This document shows, in pieces, positions 7,812 to 17,065 of a DNA stretch of 64,000 nt; positions within the stretch are counted from its first letter, which is position 1; every line of letters starts with the position of its first letter. The stretch is taken from NCBI RefSeq assembly GCF_017815515.1, contig NZ_CP072611.1, forward strand, positions 1,364,001 through 1,428,000, read 5' to 3'. The DNA is from Aureimonas populi (lineage in GTDB: Bacteria > Pseudomonadota > Alphaproteobacteria > Rhizobiales > Rhizobiaceae). The notes below the pieces were generated by a model, which searched no databases, had not been told where the DNA came from, and saw nothing but the letters and a program-made list of their open reading frames with translations. Made by a program: the position numbers and the translations under genes.

Positions 7812-8684
7812 ATGAAGGTCATGTCGGGCCTGCCGATCGTCCTCTTCGACGGGGTCGTCTATGGAATGCTGCTGTTCCTCATGAGCGTCGGGCTGTCGGT
7901 CACGCTCGGGCTGATGGGAGTCGTCAACCTGGCCCATGGCAGCTTCGCGGCCATGGGCGGGTTCGCCTCCGTGGTGCTGACGAGCCGGTTCGGCGTTCCC
8001 TTCCTGCTCGCCCTGCCGGTGGCGGCGGCCGTCACGGCGCTGGCCGGCGCGGTTCTGGAGCGAACGCTGTTTCGCCGGCTCTACCGGCGCTCGGCGCTGG
8101 ACCAGGTCCTCTTCACGGTCGGCATGATCTATGTCTGGATCGCGCTCGGCACCTTCGTGTGGGGCGCGGGCCAGCAGGCGGTGCAGCTTCCGGTCTTCCT
8201 GCAGGGGCAGGTCGAGCTGCCCGGCGGCTACGCGGTGGGCCGCTACCGCGCCTTCCTGCTTCTGGTCGGCGCGGCGGTGGCGCTCGCCATCTTCCTCGGC
8301 ATCGAGCGCACCCGCTTCGGCGCCCGCGTGCGCGCCGCGCAAGGCGACCGCGACATGGCGAGCGGCATCGGCATCCGCGTCGACCGCCTGTTCGCGGCCA
8401 CCTTCGCGCTCGGCGCCGCGCTGGCGGGCCTCGGCGGCGCACTCTCCATCCCCGTGCTGGGGCTCGACCCGACCTTTCCGCTCAAATATCTCGTCTTCTT
8501 CCTGATCGTGGTCTGCGTCGGCGGTCCCGGCACCGTGCTCGGCTCCCTCGTCGCCGCGCTCGCGATCGGGATCATCGACGTGGCCGGCAAGTATTATGCC
8601 CCGGAGATCGGCGGCTTCGTCATCTACGCGCTGGTTCTCCTGATCCTGTTCTGGCGGCCCAACGGCATCGTGGCCCGGGCATGA
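7812..8684 (+). CDS. Branched-chain-type ABC transporter permease (LivH-like)
   Basis: 290 residues with many hydrophobic segments. It shows the LivH hallmarks LMSVGLSVTLGLMGVVNLAHGSFAAMGG near the start (split here: LGLMGVVNLAHGSFAAMGG) and RAAQGDRDMASGIGI in the cytoplasmic loop that contacts the ATPases. ATG at 7812 is chosen (MKVMSGLP); MSGLP at 7821 is an alternative. The stop overlaps the start of the LivM-like gene as ATGA, which shows translational coupling. It forms the membrane channel together with LivM. Confidence 0.93.
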   Translation: MKVMSGLPIVLFDGVVYGMLLFLMSVGLSVTLGLMGVVNLAHGSFAAMGGFASVVLTSRFGVPFLLALPVAAAVTALAGAVLERTLFRRLYRRSALDQVLFTVGMIYVWIALGTFVWGAGQQAVQLPVFLQGQVELPGGYAVGRYRAFLLLVGAAVALAIFLGIERTRFGARVRAAQGDRDMASGIGIRVDRLFAATFALGAALAGLGGALSIPVLGLDPTFPLKYLVFFLIVVCVGGPGTVLGSLVAALAIGIIDVAGKYYAPEIGGFVIYALVLLILFWRPNGIVARA

Positions 8685-9712
8685 GCGATCCCATGACGAA
8701 AACCCCCGCTTTCCCGCGCCGGGCGGCGATCGGCCTCGAAGTCCTGCTCTGGGCTTCCTTCGCGCTGGCGCCGCTCCTTGCGCCCGACCATCTCCTGCTT
8801 CTGTCGCAGGTGGCGGTCCTGGCCCTGTTCGCCATCTCGCTCGACATCCTCATCGGACATGCGGGCATCACCTCGCTCGGCCACGCCGCCTTCTTCGGCA
8901 TCGGCGCCTACGGCGCCTCGCTCCTGGCGCTCAACGGCTGGGAGGAGCCGTTGAGCGGGCTCTTCCTGTCGGCGCTGGCCGCCGGCCTTGCCGGGCTCGC
9001 CATGGCGCCGCTGGTGGTGCGGGTGCACGGGCTGGCGCAGCTCATGGTCACGCTGGCGCTGGCGCTCCTCCTGCACGAGGGCGCCTCGCGCTGGCGCGCC
9101 GTCACCGGCGGCGACGACGGGCTCGCGGGCTTCATGATCGCCCCGGTCTTCGGCGTCTTCGAATTCGATCTCTTCGGCGTCACGGCCTATGGCTACGCCC
9201 TCGCCGTCACGGCGGCGGGCTTTCTCCTGGCCCGGCTCATCGCCGCCTCGCCCTTCGGCTTCGCGCTTGCCGGCCTTCGCCAGAATCCGCAGCGCATGGC
9301 CGCCATCGGCACGGCGGGGCGGGCGCGATTGACGCAGGCCTATGCGATCTCCGCCTTTCTGGCCGGCCTTGCGGGCGCGCTTCTGGCCCAGACCGCCCAG
9401 TCGGTCGCCCTCGAGTCGCTCAGCCTGCAACGTTCGGCGGAGGTGCTCGTGATCCTCATCCTCGGCGGTGTCGGCAGCCGCTACGGCGCGCTGATCGGCG
9501 CCGTCGTCTACGTCGCCATGCGCGACTGGCTCGCCGCCATGAGCCCGCAATACTGGATGGGCTGGCTCGGCCTGGTGATGATCCTGGTGGTGCTGCTGGC
9601 GCCGAAGGGCATCGTCGGCATCACCCGGGCCCTTGCCGCCAGGCTCGCCGGGCCCCGGCGTCCTCGGGGCGAGGCGCCGGCGCGGGCCCGGCCCGGGGAG
9701 CGTGCGGCATGA
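8681..9712 (+). CDS. Branched-chain-type ABC transporter permease (LivM-like)
   Basis: 343 residues beginning MSDPMTKTPAF at the ATG that overlaps the livH stop. The LivM signature ISLDILIGHAGITSLGHAAFFGIGAYGAS is present around residues 45-75 (quoted in part: GHAGITSLGHAAFFGIGAYG). A second family motif, GLRQNPQRMAAIGT, lies in the ATPase-contact loop. The C-terminus is rich in Arg, Pro and Ala. The gene overlaps the next one (ATGA at 9709-9712). Confidence 0.93.
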   Translation: MSDPMTKTPAFPRRAAIGLEVLLWASFALAPLLAPDHLLLLSQVAVLALFAISLDILIGHAGITSLGHAAFFGIGAYGASLLALNGWEEPLSGLFLSALAAGLAGLAMAPLVVRVHGLAQLMVTLALALLLHEGASRWRAVTGGDDGLAGFMIAPVFGVFEFDLFGVTAYGYALAVTAAGFLLARLIAASPFGFALAGLRQNPQRMAAIGTAGRARLTQAYAISAFLAGLAGALLAQTAQSVALESLSLQRSAEVLVILILGGVGSRYGALIGAVVYVAMRDWLAAMSPQYWMGWLGLVMILVVLLAPKGIVGITRALAARLAGPRRPRGEAPARARPGERAA

Positions 9713-10491
9713 GCGGGCAGGCGGCGGCGGCGCGGGCGGCCGAGGCGCTCGCGGTGGAGCGGGTCTCGGTGAGCTTCGGCGAGTTGAAGGCGGTGCGGGA
9801 GGTGAGCCTGCGCCTGCCGCAGGGGGCGCGCCACGCGCTGATCGGCCCGAACGGAGCGGGCAAGAGCACGCTGGTGGGCGCCATCACCGGCGCCGTCTCC
9901 GCGAGCGGGGGCCGCGTTCTCCTGAACGGCGAGGATCTCACGCGGCTCGGCATCTCGGCACGCGCAAGGCGCGGCCTTGCGCGCACCTTCCAGATCACGT
10001 CCCTCTTTCCCGAAATGACCGCGATCGACTCCGTCGCGCTGGCCATCGCCGAGCGCGAGGGGCTGACCTGGCGCTTCCTGGCGCCCCTCGGCTCGCGCGC
10101 CGCCGTGATGGATGAGGCGCGAGAGATCCTGGAGGAACTCGGCCTCGCCGACCTTCTCGGGCGGGTCGTGGGAGAGCTCGCCTACGGGCACCAGCGCGTC
10201 ATGGAAATCGCCATCGCGCTCGCCTCCCGGCCGCGCGTGCTGTTGCTGGACGAGCCGGCTGCCGGCATTCCCGCCGGCGAAAGCCAGCGCCTCTTCGAGG
10301 TGCTGGAGCGCCTGTCGCGGGACGTGACGGTCCTCTTCATCGAGCACGACATGCATCTCGTTCGCCGTTTCGCGCGGCGCGTGACAGTGCTCGCGGCGGG
10401 CCAGGTGCTTGCCGAGGGGACGCCGGCCGAGGTCGCGGCGGATGCGGGCGTGCGCGACGCCTATCTGGGCACACGGGGGGTGCGGCACTGA
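9709..10491 (+). CDS. Branched-chain-type ABC transporter ATP-binding protein (LivG-like)
   Basis: 260 residues. It carries Walker A (GPNGAGKST), the LivG-type signature region ELAYGHQRVMEIAIAL, Walker B (VLLLDEPAAGI) and the switch His in LFIEHDMHLVRR. It hydrolyses ATP together with LivF to power uptake. It overlaps both neighbours by stop/start fusion, within the coupled livHMGF block. Confidence 0.93.
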   Translation: MSGQAAAARAAEALAVERVSVSFGELKAVREVSLRLPQGARHALIGPNGAGKSTLVGAITGAVSASGGRVLLNGEDLTRLGISARARRGLARTFQITSLFPEMTAIDSVALAIAEREGLTWRFLAPLGSRAAVMDEAREILEELGLADLLGRVVGELAYGHQRVMEIAIALASRPRVLLLDEPAAGIPAGESQRLFEVLERLSRDVTVLFIEHDMHLVRRFARRVTVLAAGQVLAEGTPAEVAADAGVRDAYLGTRGVRH

Positions 10492-11195
10492 TGGCCGGGG
10501 CGCAGCTCGAACTGATCGGCCTGCGGGCCGGATACGGGCCTTCCACGGTGATCGAGAACATCTCGCTCAGCCTGCCGGAGGGCGGGCGCCTCGCGCTCCT
10601 GGGGCGGAACGGGGTGGGCAAATCGACGCTGATCCGCACCGTCATGGGGCTGACGACGCGGCTGGGCGGGCAGGTCCTGTGGCGCGGCCGCGACATCTCG
10701 GGCGAGGACCCGTCAGCCCGCGCGCGGCTCGGCATCGGCTGGGTTCCGCAGGAGCGCCGCGTCTTCCGAAACCTGACGGTGCGGGAGAATCTCGAGGTTG
10801 CCGCCCGCCCGGGCCACTGGACGCTGGAGCGTGTGTTCACCCTCCTGCCGCGCCTGCGCGAGCGCCAGCGCAATCTCGGCTGGCAGCTTTCGGGGGGCGA
10901 GCAGCAACTCCTGGCGATCGGCAGGGCGCTGACGCTCAATCCCGTGCTTCTGCTGCTCGACGAGCCCCTGGAGGGGCTGGCGCCTGTGATGGCCGAGCTC
11001 GTCCTCGACACGCTGCGCGGCATCGCGGCCTCGAACATGGGCATCGTCATCGTGGAGCAGCACGCCGCCGACGCGCTGGAGATCACGCAGGACGCGATCG
11101 TCATGGATCGCGGGCAGATCGTCGCCCGCTCGCCCAGCGCCGCGCTCCTGCGGGACACGGAGCGCCTGGAGGCGCTGACGGGCGTCGGCCTCTGA
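10491..11195 (+). CDS. Branched-chain-type ABC transporter ATP-binding protein (LivF-like)
   Basis: 234 residues, the normal LivF size. It has Walker A (GRNGVGKST), signature LSGGEQQLLAIGRAL, Walker B (LLLLDEPLEGL) and the switch segment IVIVEQHAADALEI. The start ATG shares its A with the livG stop. It is the last gene of the transporter operon and converges with the molybdoenzyme gene, leaving only 11 bases with no terminator in between. Confidence 0.93.
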   Translation: MAGAQLELIGLRAGYGPSTVIENISLSLPEGGRLALLGRNGVGKSTLIRTVMGLTTRLGGQVLWRGRDISGEDPSARARLGIGWVPQERRVFRNLTVRENLEVAARPGHWTLERVFTLLPRLRERQRNLGWQLSGGEQQLLAIGRALTLNPVLLLLDEPLEGLAPVMAELVLDTLRGIAASNMGIVIVEQHAADALEITQDAIVMDRGQIVARSPSAALLRDTERLEALTGVGL

Positions 11196-11206
11196 GGCCG
11201 ATGGCG

Positions 11207-13498
11207 CTACGGGCCGTCTCGGCCGCCTCCGGCGAGCGCTCCCTCGAAGCGCCGGACATCGACATGGCAGGTGTTGGGCGCCGAGCCCTGTCCCAGCCGT
11301 GACGTCCCCAGATGCGAGGTCAGGACGTTCGGATTGCCGCCGCGGTCGACGACGCTGCCGTCGGGCAGCGCGACGGGATCGAACCATCCGCCGGTCGGCA
11401 GCACGACGATGCCGGGCTCTATCGCCGCGCTCGTGTCCAGGCTGACGAGGCAGCGGCCCCGATCGTTGACGATCTCGGCGGCGTCCCCGTGGGCGAGGCC
11501 GCGCCGCGCCGCGTCCCGCGCGTTCATGAAGGCGACCTCGAGCCCGCCCCGCTTGGCGGCGCGGCTCACCGCGCCGTGGTCGAGCTGGCTGTGAAGCCGG
11601 TGCGCGGGCTGCGGCGAGAGGAGGTGCAGGGGCCATGCGCGCGCACCCGGCGCGGCCGCCTCCTCCGGCGCGAGCCAGGCCGGGTGGGGCGGCGCGTCGG
11701 CATATCCGAAGCCGGCGATCGTCTCGCAGGAAATCTCGATGCGCCCCGACACCGTGTCGAGCGGATGGCGCGCCGGATCGCCGACGAAGTCGGCGAAGGG
11801 GATATGGGGCCGGGGCGCCTGCGCCTGCGGGTCGAGCGCCGCGAAGCCTTCGGCCCAGAAGGTCTCGAAGGGCGGCAGCTCTGGGAAGCCCTGGCGGTAG
11901 CCGGCATAGATCCGCTCCAGCCAGCCCGCTTCCCCCAGGCCCTCGGTGAAGGTTTCGCCGAATCCCATGCGCTCGGCGAGGGCGGCGAAGATGTCCCTGT
12001 CGTTGCGCGCCCCGGCGAAGGGCTCGCGCACCTTGCGGCTCGCCACGATCCAGCGGTCCTTGGAGGCCGCGACGATGTCGTCGCGCTCGAAGGGCATGGT
12101 GGCCGGCAGCACGATGTCCGCATGGCGTGCGGTCGCCGTCCAGACCGATTCGTTGACGATCACCGTCTCCGGCCGCCTCCAGGCCTCGGCCAGCCGGTGG
12201 AGGTCCTGATGGTGGTGGAACGGGTTGCCGCCGGCCCAGTAGACGAGGCGGATGTCGGGCAGGGCGAGCGTGCGCCCGTCGAACTCCAGCGTGCCGCCGG
12301 GCTGGGAGAGAAGCTCGGTGATGCGGGCGACGGGGATGAACGCCTTCACGGGGTTTTGCCCCTGCGGGACGGAGGGGCCGTGCAGGCGGCGGATCGGCTC
12401 GCCGATCGAGGAGCTGGCCGTCAGGCCGAAGGCGAAGCCGCAGCCGGGCCGGCCGATCTGGCCGGCCATCGCCGCAAGGGCGATCAGTCCCCAATAGGGC
12501 TGTTCGCCGAACCGCGCCCGCTGCAGCGACCAGGCGGCATTGAGGAGGGAGGGCTTGCCGGCGACGAGCCCGGCGATCTCCCGGATCTTCGCCGCCGGCA
12601 CGCCGCAGATCCGCGCGGCCCATTCGGCGGTCTTGGCGATGCCGTCCGTCTCGCCCAGAAGATAGGCCCGGAACGGCTCGTAGCCGGTCGTGCAGCGGGC
12701 GAGGAAGCCTTCGTCGGCCCGCCCGGCGAGGATCAGCTCGCAGGAAGCGCCGAGGAGCAGCGCGATGTCGGTGTTCGGCCGGATGGGAACGAACTCGATC
12801 CGCTCGCGGCCCTCGATGTCGGGGATGTCGCCTTCCACCGGCGAGACGACGATGACGCGCTCGGCCGAACGGACCGTGCGCTCCAGCCATTGCCGCGTGG
12901 AGTGGCTGCCCACGCCGCCGGCGCCGACCTGCGCGTTGGTGAGGCGAAAGCCGCCGAAGGAGACGACGACCCTGGCGTGTTTCTCGATCAGGTCCCAGCT
13001 CGGCCCGTCTGTCTGCGAGGTCGCGCGCGCGCCCACGATGTGCGGCAGGAGGACGGTCGCGGCGCCGTAGCTGTAGGTCCCGACCGAGGAGACGAAGCCG
13101 CCGCCAAGATTGAGGAAGCGCTTGAGCTGGCTCTGGGCGTGATGAAGCCGCCCGGCGCTCGCCCAGCCGTAGGAGCCGCCGAAGATGGCCTCGCTGGAAT
13201 GCGTGCCGCGCACGCGCTCGATCTCGCCGGCCACGAGGCCGATGGCCTCCTCCCATTCGACGGGCATGAACTCGTCGCGCCCCCGGTCCCGGCCGCGCTC
13301 GCCCGGGCGCTCACGGCCCTCCATCCAGCCGCGCCGCACCATCGGGGTCGGAATGCGCGCGGGATGGTCGGCCATCTCCAGCAGCGAGAGCCCGATGGGC
13401 GAGGGGTCCGGGTCGTGCCGGAACGGCACGAGGCGCTGCCCGCCCCGGCCATCGTCGCGGACTTCGTAGGTTCCGTAATGCGTGCCGAGAAGATGCAT
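11207..13498 (-). CDS. Molybdopterin oxidoreductase of the BisC / DMSO-TMAO reductase family
   Basis: 763 residues with the DMSO-reductase-family fold: a short N-terminal segment without an Fe-S cluster motif, the molybdenum-ligand region FGGSYGWASAGRLHHA (Ser109 as probable Mo ligand), and a C-terminal MGD-binding domain with PNVLTSHLGTSRLGQG. No Tat or Sec signal is present, so it should stay in the cytoplasm like biotin sulfoxide reductase BisC, unlike TorA or DmsA. It would reduce an S- or N-oxide. It is the last gene of the long leftward operon that starts at 27299, 33 bases after a LysR gene. It might reduce an oxidised intermediate formed by the LLM enzymes of the same operon, but the real substrate cannot be told from sequence. 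Confidence 0.88.
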   Translation of the reverse strand: MHLLGTHYGTYEVRDDGRGGQRLVPFRHDPDPSPIGLSLLEMADHPARIPTPMVRRGWMEGRERPGERGRDRGRDEFMPVEWEEAIGLVAGEIERVRGTHSSEAIFGGSYGWASAGRLHHAQSQLKRFLNLGGGFVSSVGTYSYGAATVLLPHIVGARATSQTDGPSWDLIEKHARVVVSFGGFRLTNAQVGAGGVGSHSTRQWLERTVRSAERVIVVSPVEGDIPDIEGRERIEFVPIRPNTDIALLLGASCELILAGRADEGFLARCTTGYEPFRAYLLGETDGIAKTAEWAARICGVPAAKIREIAGLVAGKPSLLNAAWSLQRARFGEQPYWGLIALAAMAGQIGRPGCGFAFGLTASSSIGEPIRRLHGPSVPQGQNPVKAFIPVARITELLSQPGGTLEFDGRTLALPDIRLVYWAGGNPFHHHQDLHRLAEAWRRPETVIVNESVWTATARHADIVLPATMPFERDDIVAASKDRWIVASRKVREPFAGARNDRDIFAALAERMGFGETFTEGLGEAGWLERIYAGYRQGFPELPPFETFWAEGFAALDPQAQAPRPHIPFADFVGDPARHPLDTVSGRIEISCETIAGFGYADAPPHPAWLAPEEAAAPGARAWPLHLLSPQPAHRLHSQLDHGAVSRAAKRGGLEVAFMNARDAARRGLAHGDAAEIVNDRGRCLVSLDTSAAIEPGIVVLPTGGWFDPVALPDGSVVDRGGNPNVLTSHLGTSRLGQGSAPNTCHVDVRRFEGALAGGGRDGP

Positions 13499-13531
13499 GG
13501 CTCTCGTCCTGTCGCGAGGATCGGCGGGGCT

Positions 13532-14560
13532 CTAACGGGGGAAAGGGTGGAGCGTGCCTTCCGAAAAACCGAGCTTCGCCGTCGCCTCGATCGAGCCTCT
13601 CGCCTCCGCTTGCAGCCATTCGCGCACGCGCGCAATGGCCGGCTTGTCGCCCAGCGTCTCGGAGGAGAGGATGTAGAAGCCTTCCTCCGCCGGCGCGGCC
13701 ACGTCGAAGAGCCGCACGAGGCGCCCGGAGCGCAGGTCGCTCTCGACGAGAAGCGAACTCGCCAGCGCCACCCCCTGGCCGCACGCGGCCGCCTCCAGAA
13801 GCAGGCTGAACTCGTTGAAGAAGACGCTCTCGGCCGCCGGCTTGCCGGCAACGCCCGCCGCCTCGAACCAGCGGGTCCACGCCACGCCGCCCTGCGCCTG
13901 CAGCAGCGGCAGGAGGCGCAAATCGTCGGGCGTGCGGGCGCGCTCGGCCATCTCCGGGCTGCACACGGCCACCATCCGGTCGGCGGCGAGCCGCTCGGCA
14001 CGCATGCCGGGGAAGGAGCCGTTGCCCCAGCGCACGCCCAGATCCACGTCCTGCCGCTCGAAGTCCAGCGGGTCGGAGGACGCCAGGAGCGACAGCTTGA
14101 TCTGCTCGTCCGCCTCCATGAACGCCTTGAGGCGCGAGACGAGCCAGCGAATCGCGATGGCCGGCATGGCGTTGATGCACACGACGGCGGGCGTGGAGGG
14201 GTCGCGAAGCTTCTCGCAGCTCGCCGTCAGCATCGCCAGCACCTCCTGCACCGTGCCGGCCAGCGCCCCGCCCTCGCTCGTCAGCTCCACGCGGCGCGTG
14301 AGGCGCCGGAACAGGCGGATGTCGAGGAACTCCTCGAGCTGCCGGATCTGCTGGCTGACGGCCGAGGGGGTCACGCACAGCTCGTCGGCCGCCAGGCGAA
14401 AGCTGTTGTGGCGGGCAGCGGCGTCGAAGGTGCGAAACAGGTTGAGCGGGGGCAGCCTGGCGGGGAGGCGCGCCGAGGCCAGCGCGCGCTTGCGCTGTTC
14501 CTGCGCGGCGTCCACCGCGGGGAAGGGGACCGTGTTGCCGGGCTCATGCCGCAAGGTCAT
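13532..14560 (-). CDS. LysR-family regulator, GcvA-like
   Basis: 342 residues. The DNA-binding domain begins unusually late (PPLNLFRTFDAAARHNSF at about residue 37, then AADELCVTPSAVSQQIRQLE), preceded by an Ala/Arg-rich extension. The substrate-binding domain follows (VVCINAMPAIAIRWLVSRL). PPLNLFRTFDAAARH is typical of GcvA/AmpR-like regulators. The gene overlaps the end of the upstream LLM gene by 17 bases, so it is part of the catabolic operon and probably controls it. An internal start closer to the HTH is possible, but the ATG at 14560 is kept. Confidence 0.9.
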   Translation of the reverse strand: MTLRHEPGNTVPFPAVDAAQEQRKRALASARLPARLPPLNLFRTFDAAARHNSFRLAADELCVTPSAVSQQIRQLEEFLDIRLFRRLTRRVELTSEGGALAGTVQEVLAMLTASCEKLRDPSTPAVVCINAMPAIAIRWLVSRLKAFMEADEQIKLSLLASSDPLDFERQDVDLGVRWGNGSFPGMRAERLAADRMVAVCSPEMAERARTPDDLRLLPLLQAQGGVAWTRWFEAAGVAGKPAAESVFFNEFSLLLEAAACGQGVALASSLLVESDLRSGRLVRLFDVAAPAEEGFYILSSETLGDKPAIARVREWLQAEARGSIEATAKLGFSEGTLHPFPR

Positions 14561-15614
14561 CGCTCTGCCCCAGCGAGAGCCATTCGGACAGGTGCGGCAC
14601 GACCTCGAAACCGAAGCGCTCCAGCGAGGCGAGCGTCTCGCTGCGCCCGATGCCGGCCGGGCCCATCAGGCAGCACAGATGCGAGGGCCTGAGCGCCGAT
14701 AATTCCTCGCGCAGCTTCTCCACGCAATATTCGGGGGGCCCGATCACCGCGCTTTCGAGGAAATCGTCCAGCGGCGGCTCGTCGTTGAGCGGCATCAGCC
14801 GCACGAAAGGGCCTTCCTTCTCCAGGTTGCGCTCGTGCAGCGTCACCCATGCGCGGGCGAAATCGCGCACGCAGCGCGCCGCGTGCAGCGCGTCGTCGCG
14901 TTCCTCCGTCACGTAGATGAAGCGCTGGATGGCCAGCGGCATGGCCGAGCGCTCGCCCCCGCCATCGGCCCACATCGTCAGGAGCTTCTCCTTGGCGGCC
15001 ACGGCGGGTGCGAGGCCGCGATGGCCGAAGCTCATGAACGGCGTATGCCCGCCCCGCGCGCAGCGCGCGATCACCTCCGGGCGCCGGCTGGCCACGTAGA
15101 GGTCCGGCATGGACAGGCCGAAGGGGCGCATCGAGAGTTCGGTGGGCGGAATCCGGTAGTGGCGTCCTTCATAGGCGACATAGCCCTTCGTCAGCCCCTG
15201 CTCCAGAATGTCCCAGATCTCCATCATCCGGTCGATCTTGGTGCTTTCCTCGATGTCGAAGCGGTCGAATTCATAAGGCTGGTAGCCCGCCCCCAGCCCC
15301 AGCACCAGGCGCCCGCTCGCCAGGAGATCGGCGAAGGCGGCCTCTTGGACGAGGCGGATCGGGTTGTGGAAGGGCAGCGCGAGGACGGCCGTGCCAAGCC
15401 GCACGCGCGAGGTGCGGGCCGCGCAATGCGAGATCATCATCAGCGCCGAGGGGCAGATCGAGTGGTTGGTGAAGTGATGCTCGGCGAACCAGGCGATGTC
15501 GAAGCCGAAATCCTCCGCCATCGCCACCATGTCGACGGTGGTGCGCAGCACCGACATGGGCGAGGTGTTGCGGTCGTGGAGCCCCATCAGGTTGAACAGT
15601 CCGAGGGTCGTCAT
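14544..15614 (-). CDS. LLM-class (luciferase-like) flavin-dependent oxidoreductase
   Basis: 356 residues with the bacterial-luciferase TIM-barrel pattern: GLFNLMGLHDRN at the start, the hallmark FDIAWFAEHHFTNHS, RVRLGTAVLALPFHNPIRL and GRLVLGLGAGYQPYEFDRF. Such enzymes use reduced FMN from a partner reductase (or F420) for oxygenation, often of C-N, C-S or ring carbon positions. A second, related LLM gene opens the same operon (26193-27299), and a candidate FMN reductase is at 29261-29824. ATG at 15614 follows the aminotransferase by 39 bases. Substrate unknown. Confidence 0.9.
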   Translation of the reverse strand: MTTLGLFNLMGLHDRNTSPMSVLRTTVDMVAMAEDFGFDIAWFAEHHFTNHSICPSALMMISHCAARTSRVRLGTAVLALPFHNPIRLVQEAAFADLLASGRLVLGLGAGYQPYEFDRFDIEESTKIDRMMEIWDILEQGLTKGYVAYEGRHYRIPPTELSMRPFGLSMPDLYVASRRPEVIARCARGGHTPFMSFGHRGLAPAVAAKEKLLTMWADGGGERSAMPLAIQRFIYVTEERDDALHAARCVRDFARAWVTLHERNLEKEGPFVRLMPLNDEPPLDDFLESAVIGPPEYCVEKLREELSALRPSHLCCLMGPAGIGRSETLASLERFGFEVVPHLSEWLSLGQSDDLAA

Positions 15615-15653
15615 CCGCGCTCTCCTTGCATTCCGTCTCCAGGCCCGGCCCCT

Positions 15654-17051
15654 CTACTGCGCGGCGGCGCGCTGGCCCTCGAGGTCGGCCAGCACCTCGT
15701 CGAGCGCGGCGCCGAAGCGCGCGGCCATATCCTCGATCTCCCCGGGCCGGATGATCAAGGGCGGCGTGAAGGCGATCCGGTCGACGATCGAGCGGACGAA
15801 CAGGCCGTTGCCCATGCAGGCGCGCTGGACGCGCTCGCCCACCTTCCATTCCGGCGCGAAGGGCCGGCGCGTCGCCTTGTCGGCCACCATCTCCACCCCG
15901 GCGAAGAGGCCGACGCCGCGCACGTCGCCCACCAGAGGATGGTCGCGGAACCGCGACAGGGCCTCCAGGAAGAGCGGCGAGACCGCGCGCACGTGCCCGA
16001 GCGTGTCGTCCGCCTCGTAGATGCGCAGCGTCTCCAGCGCCACCGCGCAGGCCACGGGATGGGCGGCGAAGGTGAAGCCGTGGGAGAAATTGCCGAGCTT
16101 GGCGCTCTGGTCGAGCATCGCGTCATGGATGCGCTGCGTGAGCATCAGCGCCGAGATCGGCTGGTAGGAGGCCGACAGGGCCTTGCCGCACGAGATCATG
16201 TCGGGACGCAGCTCGTAGGTCTGCGAGCCCCACATGTTGCCGGTCCGCCCGAAGCCGCAGATGACCTCGTCGGCGATGAAGAGGATTTCGTATTTCTTCA
16301 GGATCGCCTGGACGAGCTCGAAATAGCGGGCCGGTGGGGTGATGGCGCCGCCGCCGCCCTGCACCGGCTCGGCGAAGAAGGCGCCGATGGTGTCCGGCCC
16401 CTCGCGCAGGATCAACTCCTCCAGCCGGTCGGCCATGCGCCGCGAGAACGCCTCCTCGCTCTCGCCCTCCTCGTGGAAGCGGTAGTAGTCCGGGTTCTCC
16501 GTGTGCCGGAAGATCGGCAGCGGCAGGTCGAACTCGGCGTGCATGGTGGCGTTGCCCGAAAGGCTGGCGGTGGCGACGGTCGAGCCGTGATAGCCGCGCA
16601 CGCGGCCGATGATCTTCTTCTTCGCGGGCTTGCCTATGGCGTTGTGATAGTACCAGACGAGCTTGATCGCCGTGTCGTTCGCCTCCGAGCCGGAGCAGTG
16701 GAACATCACCCGCGCCATCGGCTCGGCGCCCGGCGCGCAAGGCGCGATCGCGAGCAGCGCCTCGGCCAGCTCGGCGGCCGGTTCGTGGCCGCGGGCGTGG
16801 AACACATGGTAGAAGGGCAGGGTCTGCATCTGGCGGTGGGCGGCCTCGGCCAGCCGCTTCTCGCTGAAGCCGAGCGAGGCGGACCACATGCCCGCCATCG
16901 CCTCCAGATAGCGCCGGCCCTCGTCGTCCACGACATAGACCCCGTCGCCGCCGGTGATCAGCAGGCCCCCCTCGTCCTCGAAGCTGCGCAGATTGGTCTG
17001 CTGGTGGACCACATAGGCCCTGTCGCGGGCGCGCATGGAATTGGGGATCAT
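15654..17051 (-). CDS. Class III PLP-dependent aminotransferase (omega-aminotransferase)
   Basis: 465 residues of the fold-type I class III family. Visible features are the cofactor loop CSGSEANDTAIK (about 119-130), GYHGST, the PLP-contact Asp261 in FIADEVICGFGRTG and the probable Schiff-base Lys290 in ISCGKALSASYQP. Members move an amino group from an omega-amine or beta-amino acid to pyruvate or 2-oxoglutarate. ATG at 17051 has GAGGAG at a good distance. It lies 14 bases after the fused transporter ATPase in one operon, so it may act on the primary amine released from the compound that transporter imports. Confidence 0.92.
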   Translation of the reverse strand: MIPNSMRARDRAYVVHQQTNLRSFEDEGGLLITGGDGVYVVDDEGRRYLEAMAGMWSASLGFSEKRLAEAAHRQMQTLPFYHVFHARGHEPAAELAEALLAIAPCAPGAEPMARVMFHCSGSEANDTAIKLVWYYHNAIGKPAKKKIIGRVRGYHGSTVATASLSGNATMHAEFDLPLPIFRHTENPDYYRFHEEGESEEAFSRRMADRLEELILREGPDTIGAFFAEPVQGGGGAITPPARYFELVQAILKKYEILFIADEVICGFGRTGNMWGSQTYELRPDMISCGKALSASYQPISALMLTQRIHDAMLDQSAKLGNFSHGFTFAAHPVACAVALETLRIYEADDTLGHVRAVSPLFLEALSRFRDHPLVGDVRGVGLFAGVEMVADKATRRPFAPEWKVGERVQRACMGNGLFVRSIVDRIAFTPPLIIRPGEIEDMAARFGAALDEVLADLEGQRAAAQ

Positions 17052-17065
17052 CGCTTGGCTCCTCG

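Noticed and set aside
11312..14692. A 1126-codon open frame on the plus strand
   Set aside because: It lies antisense to the BisC and LysR genes, is Arg/Gly/Ala/His-rich and has no domain. It is a shadow of G+C-rich codon bias.
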